From Jejuia sp040720935 (GTDB lineage: Bacteria > Bacteroidota > Bacteroidia > Flavobacteriales > Flavobacteriaceae), in NCBI RefSeq assembly GCF_040720935.1, contig NZ_JBFDAE010000017.1, positions 1 through 64,000 of the forward strand: a DNA stretch of 64,000 nucleotides, read 5' to 3'. The notes beneath the pieces were generated by a model. It was not told where the DNA came from. It saw nothing but the letters and a program-made list of their open reading frames with translations, and did not search any database. Below are positions 7,693 to 15,763 of this stretch, piece by piece (position 1 is the first letter of the stretch; every line of letters begins with the position of its first letter). Made by a program: the position numbers and the translations under genes.

Positions 7693-8895
7693 TTAATTCG
7701 CTGGCGCAGCTTGCGCTGTTGTAAATCCAAATTTAGCCGAAATCCCATCAGATATAGTATCCAAAGTTTGTGCTGTAACATCCCAGAAACCATTACCTTC
7801 CATAAGTTGTGCTAAATAGGCATCAACCTCAGCTTTGGTAAAATATGGTACTGTTGCGTTTGGTTGTCTTGTGAACTGTAAACTGTAAATAAATCCGTAA
7901 GCTTCAGATAATGCATGAAACGCTTTTGCTTTATCGGTGTCTAAACTAGCTTTTCCAGCTTGTAAATAAAACACAGCTCTTACTGCAGGTATTTTAGAAA
8001 TATTCTCTCTAATAATCTCTGCTTGTTGGTTACGAACCGTATAGTTCTTTGCAACTATCGCCGCTCTTCCTAATTTAAAGGCGTCGTAAACATTAGCGGC
8101 TATTCCAGAAAAATCTGTGTCGCCTTCTACTCTATCCAAATATTCACTTAAAAATTGGTCTGCTTCCAAAACCGGAACAGCAGGATTTGCTTCGTTACCA
8201 TATAAATAACCGTAAGCCTCATCCCATTTATGCTCCATAGTTGTGTAATCTTTACCGGATGCAATTGTACCTGCATCATTATCGGCTACATTTGTACCAG
8301 CATCTAAAACAGCAGGACTTAAATAATTATTAAGGATTTGATCCATCATCAAGGCGCCTATCAATCCTTTTGCAAAAGCTTGGTTGTATTCTAAACCTTT
8401 CTCATTTATATAACGGATGGTGCCACCACCTGCTTGTTGTAATTGACCTGCATTTCCAGCAGAAGCATTCGTGCTCCAATTAAGAAACACCTCATCTACT
8501 TGAGCACCTATAAAACCATCGAAATCTGCTTTAATAGCATTTGAAGCTGTGGTGTTTGCAGAAAAATAATCGGTTGAAGCAGCAACTTTACTTCTTACAC
8601 TTTTATTTGAAGCGTTTAAATTGGCATCACTAAAATCATTTTCTCCTTCAACATGAGCAAACATAGCGTTAAGTTGCGTTTTTGTGCTATTGTTATCTTT
8701 TAGTGCAGAAATAAATTCTTCTGCCATTTGGATTCTTGTGGTTTGACCACCAAAATTTACTGTGGAATTTCCACTTCTTGTAAAATTGTAAGTTGCCGGT
8801 GCAACAATTAAATTACTTGTATCTCCATCATCATCATTTGAACATGAGGTAACCACGCCACCTATAATTAATAAACTTAGAGCTAATTTTTTCAT
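7693..8895 (-). CDS. DUF4856 family lipoprotein
   Basis: A 400-residue lipoprotein: signal peptide with lipobox (IGGVVTSCSNDDDGD), then an all-helical body. Wording such as INEKGLEYNQAFAKGLIGAL and EHKWDEAYGYLYGN matches my memory of the DUF4856 family, which commonly sits next to imelysin genes in Bacteroidota. It is the first gene of the operon, behind a strong promoter with TTATTTAGA boxes. The function is unproven. Its all-helical nature and partner genes suggest a periplasmic or surface metal-binding component parallel to imelysin. Confidence 0.85.
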   Translation of the reverse strand: MKKLALSLLIIGGVVTSCSNDDDGDTSNLIVAPATYNFTRSGNSTVNFGGQTTRIQMAEEFISALKDNNSTKTQLNAMFAHVEGENDFSDANLNASNKSVRSKVAASTDYFSANTTASNAIKADFDGFIGAQVDEVFLNWSTNASAGNAGQLQQAGGGTIRYINEKGLEYNQAFAKGLIGALMMDQILNNYLSPAVLDAGTNVADNDAGTIASGKDYTTMEHKWDEAYGYLYGNEANPAVPVLEADQFLSEYLDRVEGDTDFSGIAANVYDAFKLGRAAIVAKNYTVRNQQAEIIRENISKIPAVRAVFYLQAGKASLDTDKAKAFHALSEAYGFIYSLQFTRQPNATVPYFTKAEVDAYLAQLMEGNGFWDVTAQTLDTISDGISAKFGFTTAQAAPAN

Positions 8896-8916
8896 TTTAA
8901 AATTGATTTGTTATTT

Positions 8917-8998
8917 TTATTTAGACTTATTATAAATAATATTTCATTTTCAGTTGCAAATATAAAACTCATTCTTATTTAGACAAAGTTTATTTAGA
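8917..8998 (-). promoter_or_regulatory. Triple TTATTTAGA operator-like boxes
   Basis: TTATTTAGA occurs three times on the plus strand, at 8917-8925, 8975-8983 and 8990-8998, around the promoter of the DUF4856 operon. The first forms a partial inverted repeat with TAAATAA at 8933-8939, in the 5' leader. Position and repetition suggest a repressor site; a Fur- or DtxR-type iron regulator is the natural guess from the gene content. Confidence 0.5.
8957..8987 (-). promoter_or_regulatory. Uptake operon promoter, full consensus
   Basis: Minus strand: TTTG (8987-8984), exactly 19 bases, then TATATTTG (8964-8957). This is a full match to the Bacteroidota primary sigma consensus TTTG-N19-TAnnTTTG. 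It lies 62 bases upstream of the DUF4856 ATG. Confidence 0.8.
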
Positions 8999-9121
8999 TT
9001 AAATTTAAATAGAGTTTGCGGGAGGTTTTTATTTTATTGAATTTCAATTATTTAAATCGAAATAAAATCTAAAATTTAACATTTAAATCATCTCATTACC
9101 TAAAAAAAAGTGTTTTTTGGT

Positions 9122-9985
9122 TTAATGATACACATTAAAAATCTTGGAAGCTTCATTATAAGCACTCTCAAAACTGAGTGCGTTTAAACTATTTTTTTTG
9201 TGTGAAGTGAAGTAGGATAATAGTTTTTCGGTAGGCATGTTACCTGTAAGTTCGTCTTTTGCCATGGGGCATCCGCCAAAACCCTGAATGGCACCATCAA
9301 AACGGTTGCAACCAGCTTTGTGGGCAGCATCCACCTTTTCAAACCAAGAACTCGGAGTAGTATGTAAATGTGCACCAAATTCTATATTCGGATATAATGG
9401 AATTAAGTTTGAAAACAGATAATCGATACTTTCTGGCTCTGAAGTGCCAACGGTATCACTCAATGATAAAATCTTTACGCCCATATTGGCGAGTTTCTCC
9501 GTCCACTCCCCTACTATATCCACATTCCATGGGTCACCGTATGGGTTTCCAAATCCCATAGAAATGTAAACCACGACTTCTTTGTTCGTTTTAGCCGCAA
9601 TCTCCAAAATTTCGGAAAGTATAACAACAGATTCTGCAATGGTTTTATGTGTATTACGCATCTGGAAGTTCTCTGAAATTGAAAACGGATAGCCTAAATA
9701 ATCTATTGCCCCATGTTTACAGGCATCGTTCACGCCCCTTGTGTTGGCTATAATCGCCAATAATTTGCTAGTGGTTTTACTTAAATCTAATTGAGATAAT
9801 ACGGCAGCGGTATCCACCATTTGAGGAATGGCTTTTGGCGACACAAAACTTCCAAAATCAATGGTATCAAAACCTACTCGCAATAAAGATTGGATGTACT
9901 GCACCTTTTGCGCAGTAGGTATAAATTGCTTTATACCTTGCATGGCATCGCGAGGGCATTCAATAATTTTTACAGGTTTTGACAT
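9122..9985 (-). CDS. Hydroxymethylglutaryl-CoA lyase
   Basis: Cleaves HMG-CoA to acetyl-CoA and acetoacetate in leucine degradation/ketogenesis (cytoplasm). About 287 residues, normal length. Seen (numbering from the upstream ATG at 9994): ECPRDAMQG with Arg15-Asp16 at the start of the TIM barrel, the metal-ligand pair in GAHLHTT (His209, His211), and the signature GGCPMAKDEL with active-site Cys242. Two in-frame ATGs lie nine bases apart; the second (MSKPVK) is chosen as the more family-like. The gene is single and points away from the T9SS protein gene that follows. Confidence 0.93.
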   Translation of the reverse strand: MSKPVKIIECPRDAMQGIKQFIPTAQKVQYIQSLLRVGFDTIDFGSFVSPKAIPQMVDTAAVLSQLDLSKTTSKLLAIIANTRGVNDACKHGAIDYLGYPFSISENFQMRNTHKTIAESVVILSEILEIAAKTNKEVVVYISMGFGNPYGDPWNVDIVGEWTEKLANMGVKILSLSDTVGTSEPESIDYLFSNLIPLYPNIEFGAHLHTTPSSWFEKVDAAHKAGCNRFDGAIQGFGGCPMAKDELTGNMPTEKLLSYFTSHKKNSLNALSFESAYNEASKIFNVYH

Positions 9986-10095
9986 GCATTCCATTTAAAG
10001 GAGAGGATAAAAATAATATTATTTTTAAGAATGTAAGTTTTTATTTAGAATTACGACACAAGAAAAATATGTATTAATCCGTAAAAATATTTACC

Positions 10096-11016
10096 ATGAA
10101 AAAAATTACCCTCCTTTTATTCTTTTTAGTTTGCTCTTTTGCGTTTAGCCAAAGTGTTGCAAATTATGATATTTCAATCACAACTATTTGGAATTCTACC
10201 GATCATACTTCTGTACCTGGTGGCGCACATTGGTCTCCTTTAGCAGGAGCGACCCATAAAAACCCTAATGATATTTTAGAGTTTGGAGCTACAGCACCTT
10301 TAACAAATGGTATAAAAAATATCGCAGAAACCGGTAACACTACTAATTTTGAAAATGAAATTAATTCTAATGCAAATACAGGTATTTATTTACAACAAGG
10401 GTTTTCTCCTTCTCAAGGAAACAACAGTTCAGCTGCTTTAAGTGGTGTATCCATAGCTGAAGATTTCCCATATATTACGCTTGTGTCTATGGTAGCACCG
10501 AGTCCAGATTGGTTTATAGCTGTTAATAATCTAAATTTAAGATCTGGAAACCCCTCCGTTAATAATGGCTGGAAAGACACTTTTACTATGGATGTTTTTG
10601 CTTATGATGCTGGCACAGATTCTGGAACAGACTATGGTTCTGGAAATTCTGTTACTTCACCACGAGAACCAATAACAATGATTTCAGGCCCTCCTATAAA
10701 TGGTAATAGAATGGCAACTATTACGTTTACCTATAACTCTTCTACTTTAAGTACTAACTCTCAGAATAACATAGAAAACATTAAAATATTCCCTAATCCA
10801 GTACAAGACAAACTAGCGGTTTCCAATCTTAAAAATTCCAATATTGAAAGTCTTGAAATTTACTCTATTCTAGGAAAACTAACTAAATCTATTTTAGTGA
10901 ATAAAGGCATAAACAATCTTGAAGTAAATGTATCTGATTTAAATTCAGGGATGTATTTATTGAAACTGGTTAACGAAGAAGACAACAGTGAAACTAGAAA
11001 ATTAATTGTGCAATAA
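10096..11016 (+). CDS. Spondin_N protein with T9SS sorting domain
   Basis: A secreted protein of 306 residues. Seen: signal peptide (residues 1-18, CSFAFS-Q), a Spondin_N-type domain (about 22-215) with YDISITTIWNSTDH, GGAHWSPLAGATH and GIKNIAETG, and a type A T9SS C-terminal sorting domain (about 228-306: IKIFPNPVQDKLAV ... LNSGMYLLKL). It should be exported through the Sec and type IX pathways and anchored to or released from the cell surface. The Spondin_N fold is best known from animal matrix proteins; bacterial copies have no settled role. A 13-base-pair hairpin follows the stop codon. Confidence 0.9.
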   Translation: MKKITLLLFFLVCSFAFSQSVANYDISITTIWNSTDHTSVPGGAHWSPLAGATHKNPNDILEFGATAPLTNGIKNIAETGNTTNFENEINSNANTGIYLQQGFSPSQGNNSSAALSGVSIAEDFPYITLVSMVAPSPDWFIAVNNLNLRSGNPSVNNGWKDTFTMDVFAYDAGTDSGTDYGSGNSVTSPREPITMISGPPINGNRMATITFTYNSSTLSTNSQNNIENIKIFPNPVQDKLAVSNLKNSNIESLEIYSILGKLTKSILVNKGINNLEVNVSDLNSGMYLLKLVNEEDNSETRKLIVQ

Positions 11017-11056
11017 CTGATCTTTAATATCAACCCTTTTTCCAAAAAATTCATAC

Positions 11057-11092
11057 TATTGGACATTTTTGATCCTCTCAAAATGTCCAATA
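11057..11092 (+). terminator. Perfect 13-bp hairpin after the Spondin_N gene
   Basis: TATTGGACATTTT (11057-11069) pairs perfectly with AAAATGTCCAATA (11080-11092) around a 10-base loop, 40 bases after the stop codon. The T-run after it is weak (AATTTTGG), so it may be a terminator or an mRNA-stabilising hairpin. The rest of the 315-base gap to 11331 holds only the promoter of the next gene. Confidence 0.6.
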
Positions 11093-11301
11093 AATTTTGG
11101 TTAAATCTAAGTTTTATCACTTAATTATTCCCTTATCGTTTAAAGAAATTCGTTAGCCCATAACTACTTAGAGAATCATGATTTTTTAGTCCCAATTAGT
11201 TTCAATTCCACAATAATTAGCTTGTTTGAGCAATAATTTGTTAAATAAACGAAAATATTCGCCGTACAACGTCTTTATTATCGGTCATATTCATTTCCGA
11301 A

Positions 11302-11309
11302 TACATTTG
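11302..11309 (+). promoter_or_regulatory. Promoter -7 element of the metalloprotease gene
   Basis: TACATTTG matches TAnnTTTG and lies 22 bases upstream of the ATG at 11332. No clear TTTG is present at the -33 position. Confidence 0.55.
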
Positions 11310-11331
11310 TAGTGAAATAATTCAACCCCAA

Positions 11332-13254
11332 ATGAATATTTTTACCTACAAAGCTAACGTCCTTGTTTCATTGCTATTCCTGTCAATGACACATTTTGGT
11401 ATTTCCCAAAATGAAACACCTACTAATTGTGGGCAAATTACGTCACCTCAAACACTAACATTTTACAACAGTATCAAATCGCAGCTTGCAACATACGAGC
11501 AGGATTTTTCTAATTATAAAATGAAAAAAGGCCCTGTTCCTGCCAACATTATAAATGCTGTCCCGATTAAAGCTCACATTATTAGAAATTCTGATGGTTC
11601 TGGCGGTTTAAGTACGGGCAGTTTAAATCATGCAATAGATAATCTTAACTTGTCATTCGAAAACGCTTACCTAGAATTCTTTCTTTGTGATGGTATCGAT
11701 TATATTGATAGCGATGTTTTTTCCGATTTTAGAAGTGGAGATGAAGACGCCTTAAAAGAAACAAATTATGTTCCTGGCGTTATAAATATCTATTTTGTTG
11801 ATAACCTTACAAATGCTTCTGAAGATGCAATCTGTGGCTACAGCGATAATACCGGAAGAAACGACGTTGTTGTTATGAAAACGGACTGTGCCATAAACGG
11901 TTCTTCCCTAGCACACGAAATGGGGCATTTTTTCTCTCTTTTACACACTCATGGACCTTCTAATAATACCTTAACAACCGAATTGGTTAATGGCAGCAAT
12001 TGCGATACGGATGGCGATGGTATTTGTGATACACCTGCAGATCCTAGATTAACCGCTTCTAACGTAGATAGTTCTTGTAACTATATTGGAGATGCAGTTG
12101 ATGCTAATGGAGATGCTTTTATGCCAGACACGAACAACATCATGTCTTACTCAAGAAAAAATTGTAGAACTGTTTTTTCAAATCAACAATCGGCGCGCAT
12201 GTACGCCTATTATATGGCGGTAAAAAATTATTTGGCTTGTCCTTCTTTCAATGCTAATATTGCAGTAAATGAATCAGAGACTTGCGAAGCTTCTTTGACC
12301 GTGAATTTTGAAAGCTTGAGTGAAAATGCTACCAACTGGCAATGGGATATTGATGCCGATGGTGTTATAGATTATACGACTCAAAACCCTACGCATACCT
12401 ATGAAACCGGAATTTATGATGTTATTTTGACTGTAACAAACGATTCTAAAAGCATTACAAGACAGTTTATCAACTATATAAAAGTTGGAAGTGAAATTGA
12501 ACCATTATTTGAAGATTTCGAGGATTTTGAAATGACTGGCAAACATGGTTGGTCGGCTATTGACACTTCTGGCAAAGGCTATAACTGGCTTGCTAGTAAA
12601 GGCTTAATACACTCTAAAGGTACAGGTCCTAAACAAAAATCTGGTAGCGTATCGAATACTTACATATTTGCTGAGGCTTCTGGAGTTGAAGCAGGTGCTG
12701 TTGCCGAATTTATTTCGCCTTGTTTTTATGTTGAATTTGAAAATAGTGAACTAGAATTTGGATACCATATGTTTGGTAAACGTATAGGCGAGCTTCATAT
12801 AGATTTAAAAACCGAAGATGGCTATATCAATGACATTATTCCAGCTTTAGTTGGTGGCCAACAACAAAATCAAGATGATGATTTCTTAACGACATCTGTA
12901 AACTTATCGGCTTATACTGGACAAAATGTTAAGATACGCTTTAGAGCAGTTAGAGGCAGCGGATGGGATGGCGATATTGCCATAGACAATATTTCTGTTA
13001 ATATCATATATACTGCCATTACTGATGATTTATATACGGTTTACCCTAACCCAGCTAAAGACAATATCATTTATATTAAAAACAAAGACCCTAAAAATAT
13101 ATCTACATTTAGTGTCATGAATTTAATGGGACAAGAATTTTTAAGAGGTACAATCACAAACCGACCAATTGATGTAAGTAGTTTGTCTTCGGGAACTTAT
13201 TTGTTGACAATTTCTGATGGAAAGTCTAGAATTCTGAAAAAGATAATCAAGTAA
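11332..13254 (+). CDS. Secreted M43-type zinc metalloprotease (T9SS)
   Basis: An exported protease of 640 residues. Seen: signal peptide (about 1-25), a catalytic domain with HEMGHFFSLLH (His195, Glu196, His199, His205; HExxHxxxxxH) and a Met-turn NNIMSYS near 268-273, as in the M43 cytophagalysin group. A PKD domain follows (about 305-386: WQWDIDADGVIDYTTQNPTH), then a beta-sandwich, MAM-like region (about 392-555), and a T9SS sorting domain (about 565-640: YTVYPNPAKDN ... LSSGTYLLTI). It probably degrades extracellular protein. Its stop codon lies three bases from the convergent pyrD stop. Confidence 0.92.
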   Translation: MNIFTYKANVLVSLLFLSMTHFGISQNETPTNCGQITSPQTLTFYNSIKSQLATYEQDFSNYKMKKGPVPANIINAVPIKAHIIRNSDGSGGLSTGSLNHAIDNLNLSFENAYLEFFLCDGIDYIDSDVFSDFRSGDEDALKETNYVPGVINIYFVDNLTNASEDAICGYSDNTGRNDVVVMKTDCAINGSSLAHEMGHFFSLLHTHGPSNNTLTTELVNGSNCDTDGDGICDTPADPRLTASNVDSSCNYIGDAVDANGDAFMPDTNNIMSYSRKNCRTVFSNQQSARMYAYYMAVKNYLACPSFNANIAVNESETCEASLTVNFESLSENATNWQWDIDADGVIDYTTQNPTHTYETGIYDVILTVTNDSKSITRQFINYIKVGSEIEPLFEDFEDFEMTGKHGWSAIDTSGKGYNWLASKGLIHSKGTGPKQKSGSVSNTYIFAEASGVEAGAVAEFISPCFYVEFENSELEFGYHMFGKRIGELHIDLKTEDGYINDIIPALVGGQQQNQDDDFLTTSVNLSAYTGQNVKIRFRAVRGSGWDGDIAIDNISVNIIYTAITDDLYTVYPNPAKDNIIYIKNKDPKNISTFSVMNLMGQEFLRGTITNRPIDVSSLSSGTYLLTISDGKSRILKKIIK

Positions 13255-13257
13255 GTT

Positions 13258-14292
13258 TTATATTTCCTTTAGAATTAATTTATTGATACGTTTGATAAGG
13301 CTTGGCCCTTCATAAATAAACCCAGTATAAATTTGTACCAAATCTGCGCCTGCATTTAGTTTTTCTAAGGCATCTTCAGCAGAATGAATACCTCCTACCC
13401 CTATTATTGGAAACGACTTATTGCCTTTGTCCGAAAGGTACTTTATAACCCGTGTGCTTTTCTCTTTTATGGGTTGTCCACTTAATCCGCCATTCCCTAT
13501 GTTTTCCAGTTGTACTTTCGAAGCCTTTAAACCGCTTCTATCGGTTGAAGTATTACTGGCAATTACACCGTCAAGATTTGTAGTTTTTACAAGTTCTATA
13601 ATTTCATCTAGCTGTCCGTCATTCAAATCGGGAGCAATTTTTAAAACAATTGGTTTTTGGGTTTCAAATGTGCTATTAGCTTTTCTAACTGCACCAATCA
13701 ACTCTTCCAAATAATCCTTATCATTCAGTTTTGCGTGACTTCCGACGTTTGGACAACTCACATTCAACACAAAATAATCTACATAAGGATGTAGCGCATT
13801 AAAGCATTCCAAATAATCCTTGGTATAATCCTCAGGTTTAGTATCTGTATTTTTTCCAATATTCCCACCAATAATCAGTTTGCCTTTATTCTTTTTTAAT
13901 TGCAAAATAGCAGCCTCCAATCCTTCATTATTAAAACCCATGCGGTTGATAATACCTTTATCTTCCTTAAGTCTGAATAATCGTTTCTTCGGATTTCCCA
14001 CTTGTCCTTTTGGGGTAACCGTTCCAATTTCAATAAAACCAAAACCAAAATTTGCCAGTTCGTTATATAATACGGCGTTTTTATCAAATCCAGCAGCTAG
14101 ACCCACAGGGTTTTTGAATTTGAGTCCGAAAACTTCCCGCTCTAACCGTTTGTCTTCAACTGAATACAAACTTCTGAATACAGCAGGTAATCCTGGTATT
14201 TTAGAAGTCATTTTAATTAATGAAAAGGTAAAATGATGAATTTTTTCGGGATCGAATGAGAAAAATAGAGGACGAAGCAGTAATTTGTACAT
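13258..14292 (-). CDS. pyrD: Dihydroorotate dehydrogenase (class 2 type)
   Basis: Oxidises dihydroorotate to orotate in pyrimidine synthesis, probably membrane-associated and passing electrons to quinone. 344 residues with the class 2 N-terminal helical extension (residues 1-45, PLFFSFDPEKIHHFTF), and FMN-binding segments NPVGLAAGFDKN and IGVGGI. The catalytic-base segment reads NVSCPNV: the position occupied by Ser in E. coli and human class 2 enzymes is Cys180, as in class 1 enzymes. The family call is secure; the electron acceptor is inferred from length and N-terminus. Confidence 0.95.
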   Translation of the reverse strand: MYKLLLRPLFFSFDPEKIHHFTFSLIKMTSKIPGLPAVFRSLYSVEDKRLEREVFGLKFKNPVGLAAGFDKNAVLYNELANFGFGFIEIGTVTPKGQVGNPKKRLFRLKEDKGIINRMGFNNEGLEAAILQLKKNKGKLIIGGNIGKNTDTKPEDYTKDYLECFNALHPYVDYFVLNVSCPNVGSHAKLNDKDYLEELIGAVRKANSTFETQKPIVLKIAPDLNDGQLDEIIELVKTTNLDGVIASNTSTDRSGLKASKVQLENIGNGGLSGQPIKEKSTRVIKYLSDKGNKSFPIIGVGGIHSAEDALEKLNAGADLVQIYTGFIYEGPSLIKRINKLILKEI

Positions 14293-14459
14293 CTGTTTTA
14301 TTTATGCAAAAATAGGTTGAAAAATTGTAAATAAAAAATGGCCTATCGAATCTCTAATTCTCTTCTTTTTTCGATTAATAATCGTAATTTACGAGCCAAT
14401 AATGATTTGAAAAATACCATTTCAGTTCTCTCTAAACAAACTAAAACTAATTACTTAAG

Positions 14460-15701
14460 ATGATTTCAAAAGAACACATCATAAAACGATTTACCAGTTA
14501 CGTCACCATTGATACAGAATCTGACCCAACTTCCGACACTACGCCAAGTACCAAAAAACAATGGGATTTGGCCAATAAACTTGCTGAAGAATTAAGAGCA
14601 ATTGGAATGCAAGATGTTACCATAGATGACAATGCATACATCATGGCAACCCTACCAAGTAATGTAGATTATAATGTGCCAACTATTGGTTTTATTTCTC
14701 ATTTTGACACCTCTCCGGATTTTACAGGTGCCAATGTAAAGCCTCAAGTGATAGAGAATTACCATGGTGGCGATATCGTTTTGAACAAAGAAGAAAACAT
14801 CATTTTATCTCCTGATTATTTCGAAGATCTAAAATTGTACATCGGACAAACCTTAATTACAACCGATGGCACTACCCTTCTTGGGGCAGATGATAAAGCG
14901 GGGATTTGTGAAATTGTTTCTGCCATGGAATATTTAATTAATCACCCTGAAATAAAACATGGTAAAATACGCGTTGGTTTTACGCCAGATGAGGAAATTG
15001 GAAGAGGTGCCCATAAATTTGATGTTGAAAAATTTGCAGCAGATTGGGCATATACCATGGATGGCAGTCAAATTGGGGAACTGGAATACGAAAATTTCAA
15101 CGCTGCAAGTGCCGTAGTTAAAGTGAAAGGAAAAATTGTACATCCAGGTTATGCCAAAGGTAAAATGATTAACTCCATGTATATTGCTACTGAATTTATC
15201 AACTCGCTTCCAAGAATTGAAACCCCTGAACACACTTCAGAGTATCAAGGCTTTTTTCATTTACATGATATTGAAGGAAATGTTGAAGAAACTACCTTGC
15301 AATATATCATTAGAGACCATGACATGGGGCATTTTGAAGCGCGAAAAGAAGTGATGCAAAAATTGACCAATGAGCTTAATTCCCAATACGGAAGGGAAGT
15401 TATTACTACTGAAATAAAAGACCAATACTACAACATGCGCGAAAAGATCATACCCGTAATGCACATTGTGGATATTGCGGAAGAAGCCATGAAACAATTG
15501 AACATTGAACCACTAATTAAAGCTATTCGCGGTGGGACCGATGGGGCTCAATTAAGTTATAAGGGCTTGCCTTGTCCTAATATTTTTGCTGGTGGACATA
15601 ACTTTCATGGGCGTTACGAATATGTTCCTGTGGAGAGTATGATTAAAGCTACTGAGGTGATTTGTAAGATTGCGGAATTGACGGCTTTGGAGGAGAAGTA
15701 A
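14460..15701 (+). CDS. pepT: Peptidase T (tripeptidase)
   Basis: A cytoplasmic M20 family aminotripeptidase of 413 residues, normal length. Seen: the metal ligands in ISHFDTSPD (His81, Asp83), LLGADDKAG (Asp144), TPDEEIGRG (Glu178/Glu179), and the C-terminal FAGGHNFHGRYEY (His near 382). It uses two zinc ions to remove N-terminal residues from tripeptides. The ATG at 14460 fits the family start (MISKEHIIKRFTSYVTIDTESDP). It stands divergent from pyrD with a 167-base gap that shows no clear promoter. Confidence 0.96.
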   Translation: MISKEHIIKRFTSYVTIDTESDPTSDTTPSTKKQWDLANKLAEELRAIGMQDVTIDDNAYIMATLPSNVDYNVPTIGFISHFDTSPDFTGANVKPQVIENYHGGDIVLNKEENIILSPDYFEDLKLYIGQTLITTDGTTLLGADDKAGICEIVSAMEYLINHPEIKHGKIRVGFTPDEEIGRGAHKFDVEKFAADWAYTMDGSQIGELEYENFNAASAVVKVKGKIVHPGYAKGKMINSMYIATEFINSLPRIETPEHTSEYQGFFHLHDIEGNVEETTLQYIIRDHDMGHFEARKEVMQKLTNELNSQYGREVITTEIKDQYYNMREKIIPVMHIVDIAEEAMKQLNIEPLIKAIRGGTDGAQLSYKGLPCPNIFAGGHNFHGRYEYVPVESMIKATEVICKIAELTALEEK

Positions 15702-15763
15702 AAGAGTTTTCAGTCGCAGTAGAAATCGCTATGAAATTAACCTTATATCCAAAATAAACAGCC

